A stretch of 7,055 nucleotides of DNA from Flavipsychrobacter sp. (GTDB taxonomy: Bacteria; Bacteroidota; Bacteroidia; Chitinophagales; Chitinophagaceae). The notes under the pieces are model-generated. The model was not told where the DNA came from. It worked only from the letters and a program-made list of their open reading frames with translations, and did not search any database. The position numbers and the translations under genes were made by a program. This document shows positions 1 through 6,185 of this stretch, piece after piece (the first letter of the stretch is position 1; every line of letters begins with the position of its first letter). The stretch is taken from NCBI GenBank assembly GCA_021156265.1, contig JAJNBR010000147.1, positions 1 to 7,055 of the forward strand. Direction: 5' to 3'.

Positions 1-89
1 AGCACCGGGTCAACAAATTCCTTGATCCTTACCAGTTCTCCTGCTTTGTCCAGGGCCTCTATGAATTCCCGCAATGATCTGTATGCCAT
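1..89 (-). CDS. UbiD-family decarboxylase (menaquinone-type), N-terminal fragment
   Basis: This is the start of a minus-strand gene that runs off the left edge, with ATG at 87-89 on the reverse strand. The 29 complete codons begin MAYRSLREFIEAL and continue KAGELVRIKEFVDPV. From memory this matches the N-terminus of UbiD-family decarboxylases annotated in Bacteroidota as menaquinone biosynthesis decarboxylase, which use prenylated FMN to decarboxylate an aromatic precursor in the cytosol. The fragment ends before the prFMN site and catalytic residues, so activity cannot be judged. A TAACTTTG element lies 24 bp upstream of the start in the right orientation. The gene diverges from the YiiX-like lipoprotein gene. 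Family assignment rests only on this short N-terminus; which pathway it serves is inference. Confidence 0.72.
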   Translation of the reverse strand, partial: MAYRSLREFIEALDKAGELVRIKEFVDPV

Positions 90-112
90 ATGAGCTGCGC
101 TATAATGAATGG

Positions 113-120
113 CAAAGTTA
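113..120 (-). promoter_or_regulatory. Putative -7 element for the UbiD-family gene
   Basis: Read on the minus strand this is TAACTTTG, a full match to the Bacteroidota -7 consensus TAnnTTTG. It would place transcription start about 18 nt before the ATG at 89. No good TTTG -33 box is visible at 19-21 bp; only a T/A-rich TTTA occurs at 22 bp. The call rests on the -7 match and the position. Confidence 0.45.
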
Positions 121-142
121 CTGCTGCCGGGCCTAAATCGCT

Positions 143-150
143 TAAATTTG
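143..150 (+). promoter_or_regulatory. Putative -7 element for the YiiX-like lipoprotein gene
   Basis: TAAATTTG matches the Bacteroidota -7 consensus TAnnTTTG and would start a transcript with a leader of about 24 nt before the ATG at 180. A -33 TTTG is not present at the usual spacing. Its position downstream of the more upstream ATG at 90 argues that the lipoprotein gene begins at 180. Confidence 0.42.
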
Positions 151-179
151 CAGGCTTTAAGGCTATAGGGTTTAGTTAT

Positions 180-845
180 ATGAAGAATTATGTCAAGATG
201 GTGGTGGCGGTTGTGGCGGTTGTAACCGGCCTGTGCAGCTGCAGGAACGATGAACCGGTGAACAAAGCACTGCTTGATGGCATCGTGCTGCGAAAAAACA
301 ACCCCTGGAATCTACGGTCGGTTGATTCGGCTGTCACGCTACTACACTCCGGCGATATAGTGGTACGTACCGGCAACGATGCAACCAGCTATATGCTCTG
401 CCAGCTCAATACCAAAGACAAGACCTATTCGCACTGCGGCATTGTAATGCTCGAGAATGGTTATCCTTTTGTGTACCATAGTATTGGTGGTGAAGCTAAC
501 CCTGATGCCAGGCTGCGTCGCGATTCTGCCAACATCTGGTTCTCGCCCGCTAATAACCTTGGCTTCGGTGTGGCCCGCCTCGATATGCCTGCCGGAAGCG
601 ACACTACACTACACCGGGTAGTGCGCGGATTTTATAAGGAACGTAAAAAATTTGACATGGACTTCGACCTTACTACCGAAGACCGTTTTTACTGCGCTGA
701 GCTGGTGTATAAGTCTGTAAATCAGGCAGTGGGTGATAGCCAGTACCTGCAACCTATCAATTTTCTAGGCTATACCTTTGTTGGAATCGACGATATCTTC
801 CTCAACAGGCATGCACACCGCATTTGCCAAATTAGATTTAAGTGA
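180..845 (+). CDS. YiiX-like permuted papain-fold lipoprotein (peptidase C92 / DUF830 type)
   Basis: This encodes a 221-residue predicted lipoprotein. The start at 180 was chosen over an in-frame ATG at 90 because it gives a normal signal sequence (MKNYVKMVVAVVAV, then lipobox LCSC with Cys21) and lies downstream of a -7 element. The rest resembles the YiiX/YaeF permuted NlpC/P60 (papain-like) family. Visible motifs are an early SGDIV (about 57-61), SHCGIV with the putative catalytic His85, and FYCAELVY with the putative nucleophile Cys172 and nearby Glu174. In this permuted fold the Cys lies C-terminal to the His, as here. Members are thought to be amidases or hydrolases acting on peptidoglycan or lipid-linked substrates; the substrate here is unknown. 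The protein is probably anchored to a membrane facing the periplasm. Length fits an intact single-domain member. Confidence 0.8.
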   Translation: MKNYVKMVVAVVAVVTGLCSCRNDEPVNKALLDGIVLRKNNPWNLRSVDSAVTLLHSGDIVVRTGNDATSYMLCQLNTKDKTYSHCGIVMLENGYPFVYHSIGGEANPDARLRRDSANIWFSPANNLGFGVARLDMPAGSDTTLHRVVRGFYKERKKFDMDFDLTTEDRFYCAELVYKSVNQAVGDSQYLQPINFLGYTFVGIDDIFLNRHAHRICQIRFK

Positions 846-853
846 TACCTTTG
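823..853 (+). promoter_or_regulatory. Bacteroidota-type promoter for the DUF4878-like lipoprotein gene
   Basis: TTTG at 823-826 and TACCTTTG at 846-853 are separated by exactly 19 bp, a full match to the Bacteroidota housekeeping sigma consensus (TTTG, 19-21 bp, TAnnTTTG). The -33 box lies inside the last codons of the upstream gene and the -7 box begins one base after its stop codon. Transcription would start near 859-860, about 20 nt before the ATG at 879. The small lipoprotein gene can therefore be transcribed independently of its upstream neighbour. Confidence 0.75.
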
Positions 854-878
854 CCAACAAATCGGAAAAAACTTAATT

Positions 879-1373
879 ATGAAAAAACTTTTGTTATCGT
901 TAGCTGCTACGTTCGTTATTGCCATTGCACTCACTTCATGCAATACCAACAGCCCCAAAGCTGCTGCAGATAAGTTCCTGACCAACTTATACCACATGGA
1001 CTATGAAGCTGCCAAAGAAGTAGCAACCGAGGATACAAAGAAAATGCTCGATATGATGGCCCAGTTCTCGAGCATGATGCCTGACTCAACCAAGGAGAGC
1101 GCAAAGAAGATCAAAGTTGACATCAAAGACGTAAAAGAAGAAGGCGATAAAGCAACCGTTATCTACACAACTTCTGAAAGCGCCGGCGACCAAAAGATCG
1201 ACCTGGTGAAACAAAACGGCAAATGGCTGGTACAGTACAATAAACAAGATACCGGTGGCGATATGACCGAGCAACCAATGGAAGAGCCCGGAATGACAGA
1301 TACTACTGCTGTTCCTGCTGATGGTACTAACACTACTCCGTCTTCTGCGGATACTGCTGTAACGACGCGCTAA
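879..1373 (+). CDS. Small DUF4878-like lipoprotein
   Basis: This encodes 164 residues: a Lys-rich N-terminus, a hydrophobic stretch and a clear lipobox LTSC with Cys21, so it should be a lipidated envelope protein. Residues from about 25 to 122 (SPKAAADKFL through NGKWLVQYNK) look like the DUF4878 / NTF2-like small domain common in Bacteroidota lipoproteins, with an N-terminal helical part and a final strand carrying the GKW motif. The last 40 or so residues are low complexity, rich in Thr, Asp, Pro and Ala, and are probably a disordered tail. No catalytic motif is visible and the function is unknown. It has its own promoter at the 3' end of the previous gene and is followed by a strong terminator, so it is probably made from a monocistronic transcript as well as by readthrough. 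Confidence 0.8.
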   Translation: MKKLLLSLAATFVIAIALTSCNTNSPKAAADKFLTNLYHMDYEAAKEVATEDTKKMLDMMAQFSSMMPDSTKESAKKIKVDIKDVKEEGDKATVIYTTSESAGDQKIDLVKQNGKWLVQYNKQDTGGDMTEQPMEEPGMTDTTAVPADGTNTTPSSADTAVTTR

Positions 1374-1388
1374 AGAAATAAAAGCATA

Positions 1389-1429
1389 AAAATAAAGGGC
1401 CCCCGCAGACCGCGGGGGCCCTTTATTTT
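1389..1429. terminator. Bidirectional intrinsic terminator
   Basis: Perfect 18-bp inverted repeat with arms at 1389-1406 and 1412-1429 and a 5-nt loop (AGACC). The core is GGGCCCCCGC paired with GCGGGGGCCC, flanked by A-rich and T-rich sides, so each strand ends its hairpin in a U-rich run. It sits 15 bp after the plus-strand lipoprotein stop codon and overlaps the TAA stop of the converging minus-strand gene, so it should end transcription from both sides. Confidence 0.93.
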
Positions 1430-2921
1430 ACCCGAAGAACATGTAACAAAGTCCTATTGAAGTCAATATTCCCACAAGATCGGCGAGCAGCATAGTGCCA
1501 ATGGCGTAGCGTGTATTTTTGATTGCTACCGCGCCGAAGTAAACAGCGACCACATAGAAAGTGGTATCCGAGGATCCCTGGAGGATGGACGACAGTCGGC
1601 CAGGGAATGAATCCGGCCCGAATGTTTTCATGGTATCTATCATCATACCGCGTGCACCGCTGCCGCTAAGGGGTTTGATAAGTGCAGTGGGTAAACCATC
1701 TACAAAGCGCGTGTCGGCACCAAGGGCTGAAAAGAATTGTTTCATGCCGTTGATGATAACATCAAACGTTCCGCTGGTGCGGAGCATGCTGATGGCTACC
1801 AGCATACCAACGAGGTAAGGAATGATGCGTATGGCCGTTTCGAAACCACCTTTGGCGCCATCCACAAAGGCATCAAATACATCCACTTTCTTATAGAGTG
1901 CGCCGAAGATGATGAGCAGGAAGATGGCAAGTATCAAACTATTACTTAGCAACGCAGAAAACGACTGTACCTCATCCGCATTCAGTGAGGTTACGTACAT
2001 CACCAGCAAAGCGATCAGTGCACAGATGCCGCCCACCCATGCCAGTATTGCTGTTTGAAACAGGTTGATCTGCTGCCGGATGGCTACCAGTATCATCGCG
2101 GTGATCGTAGCGGCGAATGTGGCGATCATGCAGGGAATGAATATGTCGGTAGGACTGGCCGATTTCACAGCCGCACGTGCAGCAATGATCGAAACAGGTA
2201 TCATTGTCAGTCCCGAGGCATGCAGGCAAAGGAACATAAGCTGCGCATTGGAGGCTTTTTCCTTTTCGGGGTTCAGCTCCTGTAAGCTTTCCATGGCTTT
2301 GATACCGAAAGGCGTCGCTGCATTATCCAGGTTCAGCAGGTTGGCGGAAAAGTTCATCATCATATGTCCCATGGCCGGGTGACCTTTCGGTACATCAGGA
2401 AAGATCCTGGAAAAAAATGGCCATATCATACGTGACATCAACCGAACGCCACCTGCACGTTCAGCAATACTAAGAAAGCCCATAAACAGCGCCATCACAC
2501 CGATGAGCCCGATGCAGATATTTACAGCTGCCTTACACGTTTCGATGATACCATCTACTTTTTTAACCAGTTTAGATTGAATGGAACGATAAGTATGAAC
2601 CTGGGCGGTGGGATATAATGACTTAAGTATAGTAACAGAATCCGCCGAGAGTTGATCGGTCAACAACACCGCCGGCGCATTTGCCGAGTCTGCCGGAGTA
2701 TAGCCATAGCTCGAAATATAGGTGGCAAAATCTTCTCTCGACCGGAGGCCTGCTTTTTGGGGTTCGCCGATCATCGCGTAGTATACCGGTTCGTAGGCTT
2801 CATCAGCCTTGCCGATCACCATGCGGCTGAATATAGACTCATCTCCTCCAATGAAACACCTGAATCCCGCAACGACGATAGCCACGATGATAAATGCCGA
2901 CCATATTCTGCTTAATGCCAT
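1428..2921 (-). CDS. Fused SpmA-SpmB (nucleoside recognition / Gate domain) membrane protein
   Basis: This encodes a 497-residue multi-pass inner membrane protein. The N-terminal half resembles spore maturation protein SpmA, with LLNLDNAATPFGIKAM (about 195-210). The C-terminal half resembles SpmB, with IKPLSGSGARGMM (415-427) and LQGSSDTTFYV (447-457). Both halves belong to the Gate (nucleoside recognition) family. Likely membrane segments are near 8-24, 132-152, 228-248, 262-281, 288-310, 325-342, 364-380, 452-466 and 474-495. About 100 mostly hydrophilic residues (25-125) lie between the first two segments and may form an extracytoplasmic module. Fused SpmAB proteins occur in non-sporulating Bacteroidota, so a role in sporulation is not implied; the transported or sensed substrate is unknown. 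The start codon lies within an inverted repeat. The TAA stop is part of the shared terminator stem. Confidence 0.85.
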   Translation of the reverse strand: MALSRIWSAFIIVAIVVAGFRCFIGGDESIFSRMVIGKADEAYEPVYYAMIGEPQKAGLRSREDFATYISSYGYTPADSANAPAVLLTDQLSADSVTILKSLYPTAQVHTYRSIQSKLVKKVDGIIETCKAAVNICIGLIGVMALFMGFLSIAERAGGVRLMSRMIWPFFSRIFPDVPKGHPAMGHMMMNFSANLLNLDNAATPFGIKAMESLQELNPEKEKASNAQLMFLCLHASGLTMIPVSIIAARAAVKSASPTDIFIPCMIATFAATITAMILVAIRQQINLFQTAILAWVGGICALIALLVMYVTSLNADEVQSFSALLSNSLILAIFLLIIFGALYKKVDVFDAFVDGAKGGFETAIRIIPYLVGMLVAISMLRTSGTFDVIINGMKQFFSALGADTRFVDGLPTALIKPLSGSGARGMMIDTMKTFGPDSFPGRLSSILQGSSDTTFYVVAVYFGAVAIKNTRYAIGTMLLADLVGILTSIGLCYMFFG

Positions 2922-2940
2922 ACGCTGTTATTATGGCATT
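2914..2940 (-). repeat. Inverted repeat covering the SpmAB start codon
   Basis: The arms AATGCCAT (2914-2921) and ATGGCATT (2933-2940) are perfectly complementary and can be extended by one inner A-T pair, leaving a 9-nt loop. On the transcript the ATG of the SpmAB gene lies in the 3' arm, so the stem would pair the start codon. This could lower translation initiation, but the stem is AT-rich and may be chance. Confidence 0.5.
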
Positions 2941-2977
2941 GAAATTAGTGTAAAGTTGTTGATTGGTGGTAATACAC

Positions 2978-2995
2978 AGTAACGACGTTGTTACT
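2978..2995. repeat. Near-perfect 18-bp palindrome upstream of the SpmAB gene
   Basis: AGTAACGACGTTGTTACT is a palindrome with one mismatched pair (16 of 18 positions symmetric). It begins at the last base of the serine hydrolase stop codon and lies about 57 bp before the SpmAB start. No T-run follows on either strand, so a terminator is unlikely. A regulator binding site for the SpmAB gene is possible. No convincing -33/-7 pair was found in the rest of this 73-bp gap. Confidence 0.4.
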
Positions 2996-4047
2996 CACTG
3001 CTTTCTACCGGCTAACAGATACCTGCGTACTACATGTTGAACACCTGCGTGGTAACGAAAGCATTCTTTGGCATCCATCGGACTGTACTGGATGTTATTA
3101 AATACGATCATACTGGTGCCGCTTTCCGGGAAGTGAAAATTTATAGAATTATAGCCGGGGACCCTTCCCGTTTGGCCTAGTTGCAACAAGCTATTAGTCT
3201 TATCAACAGTAATACCATATCCATAAACAGTACGGCCTGACAACGGGTGCTGTCTTACCGCATTGTCATATGCGGTCATCATGAGTTTGTAAGTACTGTC
3301 TTCTAAAAGTTTCCCACCGTGTAGACTGGTATTCCATTTTGCCAGGTCTGCCGCAGTAGAAATAAAGCCGCCCGATGCCGCGATCGCGGCGATTGCCACG
3401 GCATATCTTTCTTCGGTTGTTACGTCATTGATGATTCCTTGCTCATCCTCCACGTATCCTTTTACAAGACGGTTGTGCTTTTTTGAAGCAGGATGAAAAC
3501 TGTTCTTCATGCCGCATTCTTTAAACAGGTCTTCGGCCATCACCAAATAGCTTTTTCCTGAAGTATGCGCCACAACATCACCCAGCAGATTAAAGCCTGT
3601 ATTGGAATACTCAAACCGGCTTCCCGGTTTAAAAACCAGGGGCGGTTGCAAATTCTCCCGCACCCCGGAGGTATGGGTAAGCAAGTCGTGGATGGTAACA
3701 GAATCAGCCCAACTATAAGTCAGCTCCGGCAAGTATTGATTGAGTTTTCCATCGAGGCGTAAATGACCTTTTTCATACTCTCGCAATATTAGTACCGCGG
3801 TTATTTGCTTGCTGATAGAGCCAATAATAAATTGATCATCGGTTTTGACAGATTTTTTTGCCTCCAGGTCTGAGTAGCCTTGTGCAGTTTGATACAGGAC
3901 CGTGCCGCGCTGCGTCACCAGCACTACGCCGTTGAATTTATCTTTCCTCGAGGTCAATACAGAGTCGAGCTGCCGTTGCAGGTTATGCTGTGCAGAGGCG
4001 CAGGATATTCCTGCCGCAAATAAAACTATGCTGATAAAAAAACGCAT
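2995..4047 (-). CDS. Secreted beta-lactamase-fold serine hydrolase (peptidase S12-like)
   Basis: This encodes 350 residues with a Sec signal peptide (MRFFISIVLFAAGISCASAQ; likely cleavage after ASA at about residue 19, though Cys16 is nearby). The body is a class C beta-lactamase / PBP-type serine hydrolase. The SxxK motif is SISK, with nucleophile Ser77 and Lys80, and the YxN motif is YSN at 147-149. The third motif, usually KTG or HxG, appears as QTG at 292-294 within LGQTGRVPG. LLTHTSG (122-128) is another signature typical of the family. Such proteins hydrolyse D-amino-acid peptides, esters or beta-lactams; the substrate cannot be read from sequence. It should act in the periplasm or outside the cell. 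It is the last gene of a probable three-gene operon, starting 4 bp after the alpha/beta hydrolase stop. Clinical beta-lactam resistance should not be assumed. Confidence 0.88.
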   Translation of the reverse strand: MRFFISIVLFAAGISCASAQHNLQRQLDSVLTSRKDKFNGVVLVTQRGTVLYQTAQGYSDLEAKKSVKTDDQFIIGSISKQITAVLILREYEKGHLRLDGKLNQYLPELTYSWADSVTIHDLLTHTSGVRENLQPPLVFKPGSRFEYSNTGFNLLGDVVAHTSGKSYLVMAEDLFKECGMKNSFHPASKKHNRLVKGYVEDEQGIINDVTTEERYAVAIAAIAASGGFISTAADLAKWNTSLHGGKLLEDSTYKLMMTAYDNAVRQHPLSGRTVYGYGITVDKTNSLLQLGQTGRVPGYNSINFHFPESGTSMIVFNNIQYSPMDAKECFRYHAGVQHVVRRYLLAGRKQ

Positions 4048-4051
4048 GATG

Positions 4052-4672
4052 CTAATCGTATTGTTGGTTGGCCCATTTAGCTGCGGGTGCTATCCATTGC
4101 GGAAGTGCTTTATAAAGAAAGCCGTGTTTCATGCCGGTGTTCAGCTCTATCTCCTTATAATGCGTCACGTTGTTGCCCTGCCTGTTCTTCATTTTCTCGC
4201 ACGATAGCCATTGGTCGCTGTTTTCGTATATCGACAAGACGTTGCCATACCATTTTACATCAGGCTCTTCTTCCAGGTATTCGCCGCAGCTACCGATGAA
4301 CACAAAATTCAAATGGTTCTTCTTCAGTAATCCGGATGCGTGTTGTGCAATATATCCCCCTTTGGAGGTGCCGATGATCGTTATCTGTGAAGCTTTAACG
4401 CCGGTCTGTCGCAAGCTATCGACCTGCCCCGCTACTTTGCGTGCATATGCTATACCATCAGTATTCTTAGGACGTACTTCACTGATGACGGCGAAGCCTT
4501 TTTTGCGGAATGAATCGAGGATGGCATGGTATTCTGCTTTGCCATACTCAGGATGCACTCCATCAAGTCCGGCCTCTTCGATAAACTTATTGTGCAGGAA
4601 AAAGATGTAGCGCTGTGCCTGTGTAGGTAATGACAGGAGGATAAAACACAGAAGCAAAGTTGCTGAGCTCAT
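4052..4672 (-). CDS. Secreted alpha/beta hydrolase
   Basis: This encodes 206 residues. The N-terminus (LLLCFILLSLPTQAQ) is a Sec signal peptide with likely cleavage near residue 19 (TQA). The mature part looks like a small alpha/beta hydrolase: a first strand RYIFFLHN (21-28), the nucleophile elbow IIGTSKGG with Ser103, and a late MKHGF with His183 as probable catalytic base. The acid is probably Glu150 or Asp153 in SIYENSDQW; this is inferred from position only. Substrate unknown; esterase or peptidase activity is possible. It sits between the GNAT gene (stop 4 bp upstream) and the serine hydrolase (start 4 bp downstream), which suggests translational coupling. Having two exported hydrolases next to each other suggests they may process the same class of extracellular compound, but this is inference. 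Confidence 0.78.
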   Translation of the reverse strand: MSSATLLLCFILLSLPTQAQRYIFFLHNKFIEEAGLDGVHPEYGKAEYHAILDSFRKKGFAVISEVRPKNTDGIAYARKVAGQVDSLRQTGVKASQITIIGTSKGGYIAQHASGLLKKNHLNFVFIGSCGEYLEEEPDVKWYGNVLSIYENSDQWLSCEKMKNRQGNNVTHYKEIELNTGMKHGFLYKALPQWIAPAAKWANQQYD

Positions 4673-4676
4673 GATA

Positions 4677-5534
4677 TTACAAGTTACGTATCATTTCATA
4701 TTGGCCGTGCCCGGGTTTCAACCCAATACTATTCATAAAGAATTTGAACGGCTCGTAGGTTGCTTCCGCATTAATAAACCTTACGGTATCGCCGTCCGAA
4801 TGCTTTAGCAATTCATGCAACAGGGTAGTACCAAGACCTTCACGCCTGTACGGCTGCGATATGGCGAATTGCGGGATATCTCCTGTTTCTTTTTCTACGA
4901 TGCCGTAACCTGCGAGTGTATGTGCATCATAAATGCCCATGATACTAAAAAGTGAACGCTTCCGCAGGACGGATGCTATGGAATTTTGCCACGAAGGCTG
5001 GAACTCCCAAAATGCTTTTAGTTGCTCCCAATCAGGGTCAGCGATCTCTTTTGTGGTGTAACCGTCAATTATCTTTTCATTCCTGATACTCAGCTCGTCT
5101 TTCGCAATAATATAATAGTCCAGCTCACGAACTACCTCGAACCCCAGTTTTGCATACAGGTCAAATGCTTTGGTATTTACCTTGATCACCTCAAGCAGGT
5201 ACTGGCGGATGCCACGCTGTTTCAATGCGGGTATCGACTCATTGAATATTCTTGCCGCAAGCCCTCGCCTGCGATGGCTCGGTATCGTACCTGTCCCGGT
5301 ATCATAGGCGGTCAGCACGCCATTCCAGGTATCTATTCCATTAAGGGTGAATGCGGCCAGTATTTCGTCATCAAAAGTCCCGAATGAAATCCCAGGGTCA
5401 TATCCCCTGCGCTCTATGATATGCATCATTTCCTGCAAAGTTTTGTCGTAGGGCTCGGCATAGTCGGAAAAAGCGGCAATGAATGCGCTGTGCAATCGAA
5501 CCATGTCAACGCCTTCCAGGTTGTGTATGTTCAT
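4677..5534 (-). CDS. Tandem-domain GNAT acetyltransferase
   Basis: This encodes 285 residues from the ATG at 5534. An in-frame ATG at 5588 would add 18 residues, but the shorter start gives the usual GNAT beginning (MNIHNLEGVDMVRLHSAF) and lies just after a possible -7 element. Two GNAT domains are visible. In the first (about 1-143), acetyl-CoA-binding motif A is HRRRGLAARI (87-96), followed by VNTKAFDLYAKLGFE (119-133). In the second (about 155-285), motif A is QPYRREGLGTTLL (227-239), followed by a degenerate FKFFMNSIGLKPG end. Both keep the R-x-x-G-x-G/A signature, so both may bind acetyl-CoA, though in tandem GNATs often one is structural. The acceptor is unknown. The protein has no signal peptide and should be cytosolic. 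It is the first gene of a likely operon with two secreted hydrolases. Confidence 0.85.
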   Translation of the reverse strand: MNIHNLEGVDMVRLHSAFIAAFSDYAEPYDKTLQEMMHIIERRGYDPGISFGTFDDEILAAFTLNGIDTWNGVLTAYDTGTGTIPSHRRRGLAARIFNESIPALKQRGIRQYLLEVIKVNTKAFDLYAKLGFEVVRELDYYIIAKDELSIRNEKIIDGYTTKEIADPDWEQLKAFWEFQPSWQNSIASVLRKRSLFSIMGIYDAHTLAGYGIVEKETGDIPQFAISQPYRREGLGTTLLHELLKHSDGDTVRFINAEATYEPFKFFMNSIGLKPGHGQYEMIRNL

Positions 5535-5557
5535 AATAAGGTTGCCGGTATTGTGTA

Positions 5558-5565
5558 TAAATGTA
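5558..5565 (-). promoter_or_regulatory. Possible -7 element for the GNAT-hydrolase operon
   Basis: On the minus strand this reads TACATTTA, 7 of 8 matches to TAnnTTTG, and would give a leader of about 17 nt before the ATG at 5534. No TTTG is found at 19-21 bp upstream. It supports the shorter GNAT start, but weakly. Confidence 0.25.
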
Positions 5566-5606
5566 CCATTAATCAGTATGCCAGGCATGGGCCAGATCAG
5601 TAAACA

Positions 5607-5637
5607 GGGTTGGTCCAGCAGTCATCAACTCCAACCC
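5607..5637 (-). repeat. Inverted repeat downstream of the NT5C-type gene, possible weak terminator
   Basis: The arms GGGTTGG (5607-5613) and CCAACCC (5631-5637) could form a 7-bp stem with a 17-nt loop, 26 nt after the NT5C stop codon. On the minus strand it is followed by TGTTTACTG, not a proper T-run. It may help end the LOG-NT5C transcript, but the loop is long. The rest of the 128-bp gap (5535-5662) shows no gene. Confidence 0.3.
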
Positions 5638-5662
5638 GTATTGATGTTCTGTGCGGTGGAGT

Positions 5663-6181
5663 TTAGGGAAGTAATATGCTTTTTATTTCCAGCCAATCCT
5701 TCACTCTTTTGTGCCTGTCACTTTCAATAAGGCTGTTGTGCGGTTGTGTGAACAGGTAGGTCTCACCTTCAAAGCTGTCGAGGTTTCTTAAATAATCATC
5801 GATCATGATGTCCGCCCTAATTATTTCCTTCGAACCGCAGAACACTCGTTGTCGCCAGCTAATGAAAGGGAAATGCCTGTCCAGCCATTGTTGCTTTTCA
5901 CTTAGACTAAGGGGGAACTCCATTGCCGCGGATACTATATAGACCTTGTAATGTTTGATAAGCTCAGCCAATACTTCCTGGCTGTGGGCCATAACCGGTA
6001 TATCTTCGAAGAAGCCTTTTGTGTTTATATGCTTACGGGCATAAGGAAATACCTCGCCCTCATATAAACCTGCCATGGTGTCGATAGATAGCCATTCGCC
6101 GGATTCCTCATGATGTTTTTTAATAAACTGGCTGTATACATCGGCCAGCACTCCATCCATATCTACTACCAATCGTTTCAT
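5663..6181 (-). CDS. NT5C-type 5'(3')-deoxyribonucleotidase
   Basis: This encodes a 172-residue HAD-superfamily phosphatase resembling the NT5C family (5'-nucleotidase, deoxy type, cytosolic). HAD motif I is VVDMDGVLAD, with nucleophile Asp7 and acid/base Asp9. Motif II is VYIVSAA with Ser84. Motif III is GSKEII with Lys118. Motif IV is ADIMIDDYLRN, with Asp124, Asp128 and Asp129. The conserved Phe-rich FPYARKHINTKGFFEDIPV region (45-63) corresponds to the small cap of this family. It should dephosphorylate (deoxy)nucleoside 5'-monophosphates in the cytosol with Mg2+. All catalytic motifs are present and length is normal. It starts 4 bp after the stop of the LOG-family gene, so the two are probably co-transcribed. 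Substrate preference among dNMPs and NMPs cannot be read from the sequence. Confidence 0.87.
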   Translation of the reverse strand: MKRLVVDMDGVLADVYSQFIKKHHEESGEWLSIDTMAGLYEGEVFPYARKHINTKGFFEDIPVMAHSQEVLAELIKHYKVYIVSAAMEFPLSLSEKQQWLDRHFPFISWRQRVFCGSKEIIRADIMIDDYLRNLDSFEGETYLFTQPHNSLIESDRHKRVKDWLEIKSILLP

Positions 6182-6185
6182 GATG

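Noticed and set aside
90..179. An N-terminal extension of the YiiX-like lipoprotein starting at the ATG at 90
   Set aside because: It would place about 30 residues before a good lipoprotein signal peptide and would overlap the divergent promoter region; the start at 180 explains both.
1428..2921. The SpmAB gene as evidence for a spore-forming Firmicute
   Set aside because: Fused SpmA-SpmB proteins are found in non-sporulating Bacteroidota, and the promoter sequences and lipoproteins point to that phylum.
4170..4610. A 146-residue plus-strand open frame opposite the alpha/beta hydrolase
   Set aside because: It is antisense to a gene with clear hydrolase motifs and a signal peptide, shows no recognisable domain and has a Ser/Cys/Pro-rich shadow composition.
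5535..5588. The 18-residue longer start of the GNAT protein at 5588
   Set aside because: The extra residues do not resemble a GNAT N-terminus, and a possible -7 element at 5558-5565 would lie inside it. It cannot be excluded entirely.
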